A DNA stretch of 64,000 nt, taken from assembly GCA_003993805.1 (NCBI GenBank), contig RSEF01000005.1, positions 44,170,907-44,234,906 of the forward strand, read 5' to 3'. Numbering within the stretch: the stretch's first letter is position 1; every line of letters starts with the position of its first letter. This stretch comes from Himantopus leucocephalus (taxonomy: Eukaryota > Chordata > Aves > Charadriiformes > Recurvirostridae). The notes under the pieces were generated by a model. It was not told where the DNA came from, did not search any database, and worked only from the letters and a program-made list of their open reading frames with translations. This document shows, in pieces, positions 12,473 through 26,254 of the stretch. The position numbers were made by a program, and so were the translations under genes.

Positions 12473-13808
12473 CTGAAAAGCTACTATTCGACTTTCTCTA
12501 AACACCCTGAAAAAACTTGCACGGAACTTGAAAACTCTGACTGGGTTTAATAGATGGCTTTGGTTTTTAAGATTAGAAATGTAATGCATTGTCACTGAGC
12601 AACTATTTTAGGGCGTTTTCTGGGTTTGGTCACAAAGGGAATGCATTCACTACTACTTTGTGTATGCAGTTGTTCCTTAGAGCAGTAACAGATTCTTATC
12701 AGATTCCTGGGCTGATGTTTAGAAATCCTACAGGGGTAAGGGTCTCCAGCACTGGTCACCTCATAGCACAGCTCAAAGGTTAGGCTGGCTCCACAGCGAC
12801 GTTTCTTCTAAAAGGTTGAGCTTAGAGGTAGAAAAGGCAAGCCCAGACTTTCATATTTAAACATTGTTCATTCTGTCAGAAGACCTACTGCCAGAGCCCA
12901 AAAATAAGTCAAACACCAATCTTTATAGGATGGAGTACAAGCCACACCTTTGAAAGAGTAAGCACCCAAGTGAATCCCATTTTATCCAAACTATGCTGGA
13001 AAGACACAAATACAGGTTGATTATAAATGTATGAGGATGGCTTTATTTTTTGAGTAGATTTAAGGAAACTTAGTTAAAGGAGAAAAATAACCATTCCTTG
13101 TTTCTTATCAGCAATAACTCGAAGCAAATGAACACCATGACTCCTGGCCGACATCCTTAACTGTTAACACAAACTCCATTCATACATTTAAAAATCAATG
13201 CAAGTGGAAAGCATGATAAACCTGAGATGTGAGACATCAAACTTTCTGCTTTAATTATTCAGATCTGGATCTTGAGCCATGGCCAAGCAGCATTTTGTAC
13301 TACTCAGAACAGGGTACCAGAGTGAATGCATACAAATGGGTTTTAAACCCTGACTTGCCCCTAGAGTGCATCAGAGCAGCCAAAAGTTTGTTCTAATTAA
13401 CACCTGCTACTAATGGTTCCAAAGGGTCATTCTGACATCTGAGGATCCCAGAGCAAAGAACAAGATGGCTTTTCTTGCTTCAACAGTTGTGAAGGAAGGG
13501 GGACTGAACTTTCTTACACCATTCTTGCTGCAAGGGGGGAGAGATCTTCCAATATATGGAAGGACTTGGTTAAAGGAAGTTTTGAGACAAAGGAATGTCA
13601 CAAAATACATTTTGCAGTACTGAAAAAGTTAGGCCTATGATATATTTTGCCACACATAATGAAGATAACCATAAAACCTTTCAGTTTTAGTCAACTTCTT
13701 CAAACGGTCCCGTCTTTGCTAGAGGGATTCATTTGTGGAGATAGGAGAGGGACTAACTTTTTCTCCAAGCTTATTCTTAGCAAAAAGGATGAAAGGGTTT
13801 ACTTTAAC
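12473..13808. other. Intron
   Basis: No repeat recognised. It contains a strong unused acceptor (C-rich tract then GCAG, exon side from 13527 downwards on the minus strand) followed by an open frame to a TAG at 13410. That frame's phase does not fit the chain. Confidence 0.4.
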
Positions 13809-13860
13809 TTAAATGAAATTGATAAGCCCATTTGAGAACAGGTACTTGAATTTTGTTGTC
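13809..13860 (-). CDS. Small candidate exon, unknown protein
   Basis: A strong pyrimidine-rich acceptor (CTCCTCTTCTGAG) is followed by a phase-0 frame reading DNKIQVPVLKWAYQFHL. The phase-0 start matches the end of the exon at 15424-15488. The proposed donor (GTTAAA) is poor but would give the phase-1 end needed by the 12.4-kb exon. The acceptor is convincing and the 3' boundary is not. An alternative donor, GTACCT after CAA, would leave only 15 nt of exon. Confidence 0.4.
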
Positions 13861-15423
13861 CTCAGAAGAGGAGTGAAGATTATCTCTTTCCCAAGCAACC
13901 CAGATCTCCCAGTTACCTTAGAATGAGCTTTTCATCTTCCCATGTTATACAGCCACCAAGCTGTGGACAAACCCATTGTCGCTTAACAGTGTCAATGCCC
14001 CAAGTCCTCCTTTCCTCTCATAACATTCTTTCTGTGGGCTCTTAGTCTCCCATGTCCCACTACTAGGTGCTTGGCAAGAAATCCTGAGTGAGAGGCAAGG
14101 GAAGAGCCAGGTGCTCTCAGTCCATGGTATTTTTTGGGCTCCTAATAATCAATGGGTCTCAGGGAAGCTTGCATCTACTGACATCCCTCACCCTTGGCAA
14201 TACTACTTGAAGTATTTTTATGAGACCTTTCAAGCACGTCTTTATTCCTAAGAAAAAAAAATATCTAGAAAATTAAATGAAAAAAATAAAGTGAATGCAC
14301 TGTTATATTCCTGCAAACATTTATCTAATGACTAATGTTATCCATGCATATACAAAGTTATACAGAGGCATAAATGTTTCAAAATCTGATCCAAGTCTGG
14401 TAAACCACTTTCAAAATCAGGAAATTCCAATGGAAAGGTTAGTTACATTTGCATCTGTATTATTTTCTGCTCTTGATTCCAGTTTTGGTGAAAATTTTAA
14501 TATAATCCTAGTCTCTTAGTCTATACTATAAAACAAATAAAGGGTTTAAGCTTTCATTGAGTCTAAGGTTAATTATGTCACTCAAGCAAGTAAGAGACCA
14601 TGGAGAGGAATTTTGTTTGTTCACATTTAAAGTCTCTTAAAAAAACTAAAGGGATACAAAAATGTTTTATTGTACAAAGAAATCAGACCCAAGTTTTGCA
14701 GAAATACTGTGGTAAAGACCTCAGATCTGGGAAATGTCTGACTAAGAGCCTTTCATCTTAAAAGTCCATTTTTAACATTGGACAAATCTGCCTCTCTGAG
14801 CCAACCTCAGCATAGATGAGCTTAAGCACAATAAAAACAAACAAAAAAACCCTGAGGAAAATCAGAGAGTAATGAACTATTCTGCAAAAATAACTAGTCC
14901 TTATAGTACATCCAGAAACCTGTCAGAACTGAACACCACTGGCTTGCACATTACACGAGCAGGATGCATTTACAGTTTATAGACATAATTCTTAACATAT
15001 TATCAACACTGAGATATATCAGAGTACTTACTGAACTTCAGATTTGGCTCAAACACTTTACAGCATGTGAAAAGGGGAAAGAAGAAAAGGACAGAGGTGA
15101 ATGAGAAGGAAAGAATACTGTGAAGCACTTTGTACTTTGCTACACCTATTCTACACTTATTGTTCAGAGGCATTTCCCTGCTACAGATGCACATGTGCCT
15201 GCATGCAAGAGGGACTTTTCTAGTACACATGGGTACACCAGACTGGTTCCTCCTGCTGCTACACATGTAGCAACAGCCAAACCATAAATGATACCTAGAT
15301 AGATTAAAATTTTACCATATTCAGTATTCTTAAACTACTAGTAATTTGAGTTAGCCCCTAATATTTTTTAAAGGGTTACTAAGGAAGAAAAAAATATTCC
15401 AATAAGTTTCTTGCATGTCATAC
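13861..15423. other. Intron
   Basis: AT-rich sequence between two proposed exons. No repeat or gene recognised. Confidence 0.45.
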
Positions 15424-15488
15424 CTCAGCTGGTACATGGATCAGTGTCATCACAACTTCATGTTTTTCTCCAGGGTCGATTCTTGCAG
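15424..15488 (-). CDS. Internal exon, unknown protein
   Basis: A textbook acceptor (TTTTCTTTTCTCAG) is followed, after two bases, by 21 codons beginning ARIDPGEKHEVVMTLIHVPA. It closes at a GAG|GTATGA donor. The other two frames contain stops. It starts in phase 1 and so joins the exon ending at 29412, and it ends in phase 0. The alternating hydrophobic pattern (HEVVMTLIHV) after a PGE turn looks like a strand in an immunoglobulin-like or MSP-like beta sandwich. That is an inference from pattern only. Confidence 0.7.
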
Positions 15489-18400
15489 CTGAGAAAAGAA
15501 AACCACACTTTCCTTCCACTAGTAATGTACTCCATTTTCTAATGGAGCATATGCAAAGCTAAAGAATGAGGGTGATAAAATAAAGACAACTGGAAAGATT
15601 AACAGCATTCAGCTGTACTGCCAGAGGGGGGATTATCTGATTAGTGCCACACCCCAGCTGTGCTAATTGAAGTGAGGATAAGGTGGGAAAGACCAACCCT
15701 CACAAGATGAGTTCATGTTCTGTTTCATAACAATTCCCTCCAAATTCATCTGCTCTACAGATCATAAAAAACAAAAAAGCACACTAGGAGCAGTCTCATG
15801 TTCCCTCAGTGAAAGTTGTCAGCCTAAAGGAGTGAAGGTCTTATTCAATCACAGAATGTGTACAGTGCGGGAAACTGAATGGAAAGCTTTCTCTACAGCT
15901 TCTTGCCAGTGGGCCTGCTCCCTGCCCTGGAAGAATGATAGATATTTTGAGAAATAAGAACGACCACAATTAGAAATATAAGGGATATATAGAATTCCAG
16001 CGTATAACTTCACCACCAACTCTCCAAACTGAGCAAGAATCATCAACATATGGCCTGGATTGGTGTTTACACCCTCTTTTCAGAGCACTCATATTCTTTC
16101 CTCTCTTTAAGGCAAGGCACTGCATTAGATGGAACAGGCGTCTGGTCCTTCTGCCTTTTGAGTCTGCTGACCCAGCAGCAACTGTACTGTGACCTTGAAA
16201 GATAGATTGATACCGACTAAGAATCCACTACAGTCACCAGTTCATTTCCCAGCAGTGTCAGATGACGGTTGAATTTGTGGCTACTCACAACCAACTCGTT
16301 AACAAGTTCACAGTCACTCACATGGTATGTAGCTCCAAGCTACTCTTTCATTTGGGATTGCTCCTTTGATGGATTATGCATACGGCAACCTGATACAGTT
16401 TACCAGAATCTGATCACAAAGCTATCTTTTCTTTGTGCTCTTTTTTCTAATTATTGCCTTAATTTTGGCTTCTTCCAAACTCTACTGTAAAGTCTTTAGA
16501 GAACGGACCACTATCTACATGTCTGTAGAGTATTTGCCGTTTGTCATATTTTGGACACATATTTTTTATTTTATTTTTCCAGCATTTAATCAAATTGTCT
16601 TATTTGTATAAGAAATTAAAGAAAATTTACTGATTAAATGAAATTAGGAAGGAAATAACAAGACTGTTTGTGTGGGAGAAGAATAAAAACTGAAAGGAAT
16701 GGAATAAAATAAAACACAAACCATTCACAAACGTGCACAGCTTTTCCAAAGACGTCATAGTGTGTCCTTTCCCTGTGGAAATTTTCCAGGCTATGAACTT
16801 CAATGCATGTGGGACATTGGTGCCTATATGCCCTCTGGGGTCTTTCGGTAGTACAACTGCTTTATCTAACCAGCAATCAGGTGGACTAGATCAGATAAAG
16901 TTTCCCATTCAGAACTAACAGCAGCTTGAGGTATTCCCATCTTCACCACTCATTTCTAGACAGTGGTGCAGTATCCCTTCACCGCTGTTGGCACAACTAT
17001 TTGTGGTATCACATTTTAAACTGAATTAGGGAAATGATCTTGCTTCAAAATAACCCAGCAGAAAAGAAGGGTGCTTTTCAGCCCTTGATCCAGTTTATTA
17101 CATGGTCCCACAAAGACTTGTGCCAGCAAAACTGGGAGGGAAGTGCCAATGATAGCGACAAAGTAGGGCAGTGGGTGCTTTGGTTCTTGTCCCATAGGGC
17201 ATGGCCTTCTAGAATGAACCGAGCTTTTTAGAAACTTATTTTAACATTTGGACAGCACTCAAGTTTCAGTGGGAGCAACCACTGAGCTTTTTTAAGCACC
17301 TGGAAGCAGCAGACAAATGATGCAACACATTTTCCTGATAGATAGCCATAGACAAGACTAAATATTAGTTTTCTCTGTTGGGAGTTCATCCAAAAAGCAA
17401 GCAGCAAAATCCCTTTCAACTCACGGTTAGATGTTTTAATCTATGTCTTCATTTGTTTCAACATCATCCCTTTTCTTCCATTTAAGAGTTTCTATATTAT
17501 AATAGGTCCACTGTCTGTCTAATCCAAGAGGCTTGTGTCAGAAGGTTTGGAGAAAAAATAACACCCTTGTGTGTTCTGCCTGTCAGAAGCAGTAGGTACT
17601 CTCCCAGAGGTTTAAGGCTGCACAACTGTCCTTCCCCTGCCTCCAACCCCCCCACTATCAACGGTCTTCAGCATGAAGAATAGTACAGGCCATTAGTGTG
17701 GCATGTGAAATGAGGATAGGGAAAGGGATCTATTCCATTTCATTCAGAATGTTACATCAGTTCCTGCTAATCTTTTCACTGGAAATTCATGACACAGGAA
17801 AGCCATTACAAAGGTGAAAGGATTTCACACACGGGAAGCTTATCTTATCTCCACTGCTCTTCCAAACTTTGTCCTAGATTCCAGGAAGAATTGATTTTTT
17901 ATTTATTTTTACATTACTGGAACAGATTCAAGAGACTCATATTCTGAACACTGAAAGAGGTGAAGGTTTTATATTTTATCTGGGAAAAGCTGGAACGTCC
18001 CAACATTTCACAGTACTCGCTTATCGCTTTCATGAGGCCAGGGCCGTATTTAACAAACTTGGGGCCTGGTATGAAATCATCATAAAGCAGGCAGTAGAGA
18101 AAGATACTTGCAAGGTTCAGGACAAGGAAAGTATGGAAACTAAACTGAGTAAGTAATGTTATGTTGCTGGGTACTGTAAAATTATTTTCTGTGCTTCATA
18201 TTTGCTTGAAGATGGGCAACTTTAAAGGGTATTATAACTACAAATTCATAACACTAAAGTTGATAGCACATAAAATGGTGTAATAAGTCTACAAAATCAG
18301 GAATAGACTAATAAAAAGACAAGAAAGAGCTTCTGAGAGCTGTGTTCAAAGTTGCGAACAAAAAAACAGAACTAGCTCAGCTGGTTTCATTACAAAAATA

Positions 18401-19904
18401 AATGGTGTTCTACAACTGCCTAATCATGTTAAAGTTACTGTATCAATTAAAAATTGATATTCAGAAATGTAGTTCAAAAGTGTCATAAATTTTAGTTCGA
18501 AAATTGGAAATAAGAAAAAAATCTTCACTATCCTCCATTCTACCTGAAGTACCTTCTTTTTTTCTCTTCCGTCTTCTTTTCTCCACTACTGTCCCGTGTA
18601 GAGGCACAGATGGCACAAGCAGCAAGGATTTAAAGATAATTCTGTGTATCAGAGAGTTGTATCAAAGCTTCCTACTCATTCTTACACTGTACTCTGTGCT
18701 CCCTAATCTTTAGTGGGGCTCAAGGCAAAGACCTGTAGATTGAAAACTGAACAACGGATCCAAGGCATTTTTAAATGTTCCATATTAAAACTAAAAGTTT
18801 AATGTATTTAACTTCACAACATCTGTAGTAGCACACAACTCTAAATCCCTTTATTTATTTTTAATGAAATATTTTAAAAAGTAGACATACATCCCATAGT
18901 ATTTATGCCAGAATGAACAGAGATGTACATAAGAAACCACTATGAACCCAAAAAAACAATTGGTGTTTTCCACTTCCTGGAGAAATAGAACATGAAAGTT
19001 AAAGTGGGTTCAGATAGCTTTTTCTTATATAAAGAATTACTACTGAAAAGAAGGAAACTAAAAATAGGAAGAAAAAACGTATACTGAAAGCTGAATATGC
19101 TGAGGATTTATGACACTAATAATCTAAAGGTCAGCTTGTCATAAGCACGTACTGTAAAAATATTTCATGTTGTGTTATCATTTCCAATTATTTCTACAGG
19201 TGGGACATGCAAAGTAACATGCCAGAGGATAAAAAAACATCAGTGCTTGAGCTAAGAGCAGAAGAAAAGCATTCAATTCTGCTGCCCTCTTTTTAATCAG
19301 TAGATAACCTAACCATATTTAAGAACCAAATCTGTAGAAATACATCTCCTGATAAACATTTTTCATTGGCTGACTTTTTATGATGCACCATATTTTAACA
19401 TATAAAAGTAGTGATCTTCAGTTCCATTAAAAAAAAAAGTCATTCATTACATGAGCATGTTGATATTTTCTTCTCTTCATTCTATGTCTGTCTTTCTACT
19501 ATTTGCATCTAGCAAAATGAAATCCTCAGAATAAAGAAAAATATTGACATGAGTCTTTCTTTAAAATATTAAGCTAGCAGAATAAAGTACTGTTTCTTCC
19601 CCCTATACTTCCACACATTTTACTATTTTCTTTCTCAAGACAAGCCGTACACATCCCAGTTGCATCTCTCATATTTCCCATATTTAATCCTCTTTTCCCA
19701 CAACTGCCTTTTGAAGTAACCAGTCAAGTGTTTGAGAAGGAAGCATGCTCCTTGAAAGCCATTGGCACTCATGTCTCTGTTTTTATTTTCCTTTCTTTAA
19801 AGTTCATTTGTAGTATTATTTAAGCCACTGTGCTAGTGAAAATGCTGACTTGCTAATGGGACTAAGATCATCCTAGCAATGGCACTTATTATAAGAGTAA
19901 GAGA

Positions 19905-20055
19905 GATCCATCTGGTGCTTTGGCTGTATGACAGTCCTGAACTGTAAAGATCTGAGTTCAATTTTCTGCTCTACAGTAAACATCCTGTATGCCTTTTAGC
20001 AAAATAGCATGACCCTTAGTCTATCCAAGCTGCATTGGTGACGTATAGGTAACAT
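19905..20055 (+). repeat. Ancient MIR-like core-SINE relic
   Basis: Reads in MIR order: GATCTGAGTTCAATTTTCTG, then a CTACAGTAAACATCCTGTATG block, an AGCAAAATAGCATGACC block and a TGACGTATAGGTAAC tail. This parallels the 'gagttcaaatcc ... tgtgaccttgggcaa ... ctgtaaaatggggataa' layout. Very diverged. Identified by eye. Confidence 0.4.
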
Positions 20056-20464
20056 TTTCCTGCTCTCCTATAGAGCCACATCAAGTGGCCTGGTCACTAG
20101 AAGTACACTCCCTTCCTCTGCACCCCTTATTTCTTTTTATTTTGTTCTGTTCTACAGCCACCCTTCCTATCAGCAGCTCCCTCCCGCAGCTTGGAATGGC
20201 CACCATTTGTTGGATTCTCAGGACAAACTAGTACCACACATAAAGAAAGGCTTAAGAAGCACCAGAAGAAAGCCAGCATGACTAAAAAGCAGGATAAAAT
20301 CAGCTTCTAAAGCAAGAAAGCACCCTTCAGAAAACTGAAGTGCTGGCATGTTAAGTGAAAAAAGCACAGTAAGGCAAGCCAAAAAGAAAAATAAAATAAC
20401 AAAAAGCATGGGAAAAATCTTGCAAAAGACATAAGAAACTAATAATAAGCCATCAACAACTTCT

Positions 20465-21895
20465 GTTCACCCCAAAGTTCTAAGAGAACTCAAGATGAAA
20501 TAGGGAAGCATTAATTGTGGTACACTGCTTCTTGCTGAAAATTGCTTTGGTACTAGAAGATGGCCAACATAATGCCAAATTTTTTTCAGAAGTTCCAGAG
20601 AGACCCAAGAAAGACCTAACCAATGAGCCACACAACCCTCTGGGCAAGTTAGTGGAAGTTATTCTACATAATAAAATTAATGGACATATGGATAAATATG
20701 AATAGGGAAGAGTCAACATGATTTTTTCCTTGTTTTTTTTTTTAAAAGAAAAATTGTGCCTCACAAATTTGTTTAATTTCTCTGAAGAAGCAATAAAAAT
20801 GTGGACAAGGAGTATCCCTTTGATATGGTCTACTTGTATTTCCAAAAGGCATTCAGTAATGTTCTTCACCCAAAGACTCTTAAATAAACTAAACAACATG
20901 GGAACGTCATTGGATGAATAAAGAACTGTTTAGAAGATCAGAAACAGAGCCTAATAATAAAAAGCCAATGGGGACCCATAGGGTTCTGTACTGGGACCTG
21001 AGGTCCTCAGTGTGTTCATAAATGAATGAAAGGGGAAAGAATACTGAGGTGACAAAGAATGGTGATGACACTAAAATATTCAAGGCAATAAAGAGGAGAG
21101 TCAGTTTCAGAAAAGCCTGATGATAACGAGTGACTTGGCAAAGAAACAGCAGATGAAATTCAGCTTAGATAAATGCACATGGGGAAAACCAACCTGAACT
21201 TTACATATAAACCGTTGCTCTGGGCTGACTATTACCAGGCAGGATGAAAATCTTGAGGTTTTAGTAAACAATTTGATGAAAACATAATCTCAATACTTTG
21301 TAACAGTCAAAAAAAGACTGTAGAATATTAGGAATCATGAGGACAGGATTATTCCACTGTATAACTCCCTGACATACTGGTATCATGAAAATCACGAGTG
21401 GGTCTGATCCGTCTTTCCCAAAAGAAATAAGGCAGAATTGGAAAAGGTATCAAAAAAGGACAAGTAGTATTACCAGAGGTAGGGAGTGCAAACCAGAAAA
21501 ACTAACTCACTAAGATTCTTCAATCTGGAACAGGGACCATTTAATCCAAAATATACTAGTGGTTTAAAAGATAAAGAGGGAAATGTAAAAGATTGTTTAG
21601 TGTCTCTTTCAATATAATAACTAGAGAACAGCAAGCAAGATGATCAGGGCTAGATTCAAAAGTGACAGAAGGAAATACTTCTTGACCACTGTGCTGTTTA
21701 AGCTATGGAATTCCGGCCATAGAAAGCTGTGGACACTAAAGGTCATGCAGATTCAAAAAGGGAATGAACAAACCAACAGTAGGAAAATCCATCAGTCTTA
21801 AAGGGATGTGTAGATTCCTGACTGCTGGGAGAGTGTTCTAGGGAAACATCAGTATGCACTTGCCTGTACTTATAATCCTCTCTTTCCACCTTTTA
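20465..21895 (+). mobile_element. Diverged old CR1 LINE, ORF2/RT to 3' region
   Basis: The nucleotide order follows reptile-type CR1 ORF2: a 'GGAAGAGTCAACATG' block near 20705, a decayed RT segment near 20820-20880 ('gtctacttgtatttccaaaaggc' corresponds to the VYLDF.KAF motif) followed by 'caaagactctta', a 'GGTTCTGTACTGGGACC' block near 20980 and a 'GATTCAAAAGTGACAGAAGGAAATACTTCTT' block near 21650. All frames are broken by stops and indels. Non-autonomous fossil. The matching 3' tail appears at 22420-22480, beyond an interruption. Confidence 0.7.
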
Positions 21896-22419
21896 CAGGC
21901 CACCATTTCTTGTTTGGTTTTGAGACATTCATTGTTGCGGCCATGCTGCAAATTTAGAACTGCAGATTCTGAAAGAACTGCTGATTCTTACAGTCCTGCA
22001 TCTTTCCTCAATTTTTAACTCAGCTTCATACTTGGCTTTCCATATTGGTACTCAATGCCTGAATGCACCCTTATTGGCAGCAGTTTTGTACGAAGGAATA
22101 TCAGCTCTATAGCTGTGGGCATCAAGTAGTTGTAGTTATAAATCTTAATAGAATACTTGATCTGGAACACCTTTTCTACCTTCTCTTGCCCATTGCAGCT
22201 GCTTGCTTCCATGGGTAGCAATCAATACTTGTCACCTTGGTGTCTATGTTCTTCACTATTGTGGCCCCATGCAGGGAGCAGCAGGTTTCACGAACATCCC
22301 TGCCTCAAAGATCCTGCTGCAATAAAGCTCAAGCCATGTGAGGGAACCACTGCTCCACTAACGACTCACATTATGACTCCAGTACATAACTTACGCTTCT
22401 TTTCCTGATACAAGTAGTC

Positions 22420-22480
22420 CTGCTGGAGTTAGGACACTAGGTTAGATGGATTTTTGGTCTGACTTGGCATGACTTTTCTT
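22420..22480 (+). mobile_element. 3' tail of the old CR1
   Basis: Contains a degraded 'ggacaggatactgggctagatggacctttggtctgacc' signature (ACTAGGTTAGATGGA then TTTTTGGTCTGAC), which in intact copies ends this CR1 subgroup. It probably belongs to the element at 20465-21895, from which about 520 bp separate it. Confidence 0.55.
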
Positions 22481-23019
22481 ACATTCATCACTAATGCTTC
22501 CCTGTCTCCAGTCTCCTGATCACCTTCTTCCCCCATGCTCTACTTCTCACTGCCTCCTGGAGCTGCTGCTGTGCTTGCCATACTCTAATTGCAAATGCCT
22601 CTGCAATCAGGAATGGCTAAAAGTAGCTGAAGAAGTGGGAGGACACAGTGCACAAGGACATTTCCCAACTTACTGTCTGGGCAACAGTGGCAGTTACTGT
22701 GACTTTCTATCTCTTTCCAAAGAGACAGAAAGGATCAGACTCCTCTTNCAGACTTCTCTTTTTTCATTATTCCACTTTGACAGCTTCTTCTGTTTAGACT
22801 ATCAGTTCTTTGCATTGTATTCTCTCAGAAGTCCGTACCCCTGCTAGCACAAAGGGGCCTTGACACTTGCAAGTGTTGTTGCAATAAAAGTGAAGTTTGG
22901 TAGTCATGCTCATTCTCAGTCTTGACCTTCTGTCCTTCTGCTAGTTGAATCTGGGTAGGATCCTTCAAATCCTGTTCTGCTGTTCTTCATAGCATTCCAG
23001 GCTGGGGAAGTAAAATGAG

Positions 23020-23330
23020 TGATCTGGCAGCAGGTTTAAGGCAAAAACAAGGAAGAATTTTTCACTCAACACATTATTAAAATGGGGAATTCATTGCTGC
23101 ATGATGTGAGCACTAAATAAACAAAAAGGGTTCAGGAAATAGGGTAATGGAAAGTAGGTCTATTATCATGGCTAAAAGTGCTCTGGATGCAGTTTCTAAA
23201 CCACCGCTTCAGGGAAACTGAATCTAGAGTTCACTCGATATATTCTTCTCTAAGAATCTTCTGCTGGACAGTATCACAGGCGGGCTGGTAAGCTACACGG
23301 ATCACTGGTCAGACAAGGAATGGCTGTTCA
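23020..23330 (+). mobile_element. Second diverged CR1 3' fragment
   Basis: Begins 'gcaggtttaaggcaaaaac' and continues with a 'TTTTTCACTCAACACATTATT' block and a 'GGAATTCATTGCTGCATGATG' block. It ends with an 'ATCACTGGTCAGAC' version of the CR1 tail. Collinear with the end of old CR1 elements and separate from the previous copy. Confidence 0.6.
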
Positions 23331-26254
23331 CATGTTACACTAGCATTGCTGTAATTGATGTCTTTAACTCCTTGTCAGTGGGGAAAGGAGGTGAAGGATG
23401 GATTGGATAGTAAAGTAACCTTTGGTAGAACACAGTCTGAAATTCTTGGATGCCATTGTAAATGTCAGTCATTAATGTTTTATTAGACTGGGCACTCCTA
23501 GCACACAGAGCAGCTAAGCTGACAGATTCATACTCAAGCTAATAATACCTGCAAGGGGAAGGTGAAAGCAAGGAAGCTAAGATTACTTTAGCAACCAACC
23601 TGATTGCAGTAGTAAGTAAAGCTGTTTCCTACTTAAAAGACCTAAAAGTCCCAAATATGGACACATTATCTATACTTTTTCTTCTAATATTAAAAAACAC
23701 ACTAACCATTTTTTTCCTTTGGCTAAATATTAGGAAAAATAATTAAAAGCTATTAATATATTATCATATTAGTATTTAGCATGTGGACTGCAATACCCTC
23801 CTGAGGTCTTTGCCAGTGCCAGGACTCACTGTATTCACAACACGACACAGATCTTTGCAAGGACAGTACCGCACTACAAAGGTTACAGCCTAGGAAAGCA
23901 CGTAGTGTACAGAAAATGAGAAGACACGGAAGGAGCCAGGCAAAATATTTTTGTGAACTTCATACTTAAACAATTACTCCCACTGGGACAGCTGTGCACT
24001 ATTGCTCCCTGTGAATATTCAGGAAGAAATGAATAGTGATATTCAAGAATGGACTCTGATCAGTCCTGTCGAGGTCTGCATAAACATCAATAGCACCTTA
24101 GGTAAGTGATATTAAAGGCATGTGCTAAATCTGAGATATTCAGCGTAGGTTCTTCTTCCCTCAACAGGCATTCATCAGTGAGCACAATCAGATCTCTCTC
24201 CACAGAATGCATAATTGTATATGTGAAACTCACATGTCACTGGAGACCCTACACCATGTCTTAAATGAGAGTGAAAACATCAAAACAGGGACATGCTGAA
24301 GATTTTTGTCAGCATCAGAAGACGGTTCTCCATTAGGGAAGCCAAAGGAAACCCAGAAAAAAGAACCCAAAGGAAATTGGCGTCTTGCCTTTTAGATGGA
24401 AGGCATTCAAAAATGAACTTCAGACAATGGCTCTAACACCTCCCCAGTGAGTTTTACCAGCCAAGTAACAATTTGCAGTCACAGCTCAAAACTGTGCCTA
24501 CAGCTCTAAAATGTCATTATGGAGCACTGGCTAATACTAAAGCAAAGATGACAACTGCATTTTGCCTCCGCAGGACTGAATTCTGCAACAATGGAAGCAG
24601 ACACTGCTGTCCAGATTCCAGGGTCTTATGGACTCCTTTCCATTACAGGGTGTGAAACAATGCAAATTAAACACAATGCTCACAAGCAAGAAGTGTTCTA
24701 CCAGCTACACAGTAAAAGCTATTTTCAGCTTCAGAGTTTCATTTCAACTATAGTTTCAGCTGTGACCTTAGGTAGTATATAAGGTAATGAAGGTTGGCCT
24801 ACAAGTTACAGAAACCAAACTGTAATTTCATTTAAAGCTTCTCCACACGAAGAAAATGAAGAGAAAAGTCTGGTCTCCAGACTCTTACAGCTTAAAAATA
24901 ATATAGCTGGAGACCAAAAGCTGTAATACCAGTTTCTTCTGAGAATACAAACAAACGTATCCAGATTCTGCCACACTGATGTTAGTCTCCTTAAATCTCT
25001 GATTTTTCAGTTTTGCTGTTACAAAGTTACTGAAATAATATTTTTTCCCATCTTAAACTGGATTGTACTATTGTAATACTACCTGAAGTACTTAGGACAA
25101 ATCCTGCATGGGACATATAACGTATATATCTGCACCCTACCAATAACTCTCCATCTTAATTTAGAGGTATCAGCTATGATTTTTCATTCCATGAAAAAAA
25201 ACTTTTATTTCATTTTCCTATTCAGCCTACAGTCTTGATTATGGGAGAGTCAGCAAAATCTCAAATTTGTTAGTAGCTCTATTGATGGAAACCTGGATCT
25301 TTGAGTATAACTTGCTCAGGTATGAGCATTGGCCATGACAACAGCTCTACTTCCCAAATTTGTGAGGAAAAGCACATATCAACAGAGGAAATGTGCCTTT
25401 AACCAGAGCTAGTTAGAAGCAGTAACAGTTCCATAAAAAGGTACACATATTAGAAGAGAAATGTACCTTATTTACGTATTTTAACCAATAAAAATTATGA
25501 TGAAGGAAAGAAATGCTTGCTTCTTAACTAATAACCTTTTCAGATTCAGCATTGTCTTGGTAATCTTCAGAAGGCAGCCTGATTTCAACAGCAATCCATA
25601 GCAATGATTTTAATAGCAAAATCAGTAGAGTACTTGAGCTTCCAAAGGTGGGTGGGGAATAGAAAATATACTATAATTACCAAAACCTAAAGGGTTTTCA
25701 GCTTTTTTCTCAACTACAAGTTGTTGAACAGCTTTCTTGAATTCCGGTTAAAAATCACCAACTCATGGCAATTCGGTCAAGTTCTCTCTGTCCCTGGCAA
25801 AAAAGCTAACTCACTGAAGATCTAAAAAAAAGGGTATCCTTTTTCCAGTTTTTGTTAACTACATATTTGGCAAAGTATTCACAAACATTACAAACTAAAA
25901 CATGTTTGATATTAGACATCAGCAGTGAAGTTAGAATGGATTTCGAATTCATGTTGAATGAAGAAATTGTTCAAGGTCAAAGAAATATTGGAAGTCTTTC
26001 TTTTCTGTATGCATAGCTACAAAGTAAAGCTTTTCATGTTTTCTGTAAACATTAAGTGGCATTATTATGAACTGTAAACGACAGTTCAGCACTTTGAAAG
26101 AAGTAAAAATGTCAGTTGCTGCCTCAACAGTAACAACTGTTTGTATTTGCAAGGGCCAACTGTAGACTTCAACACCCTCCATATGTATAGAACAGATATT
26201 ACACTGGGTTCTGACACTGGTCCTGTACTTTGACATACAATCAACAAATGTTTA

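Noticed and set aside
25949..26236. 95-codon minus ORF
   Set aside because: No phase-compatible splice sites. An ORF of this length is expected by chance in 64 kb of six frames.
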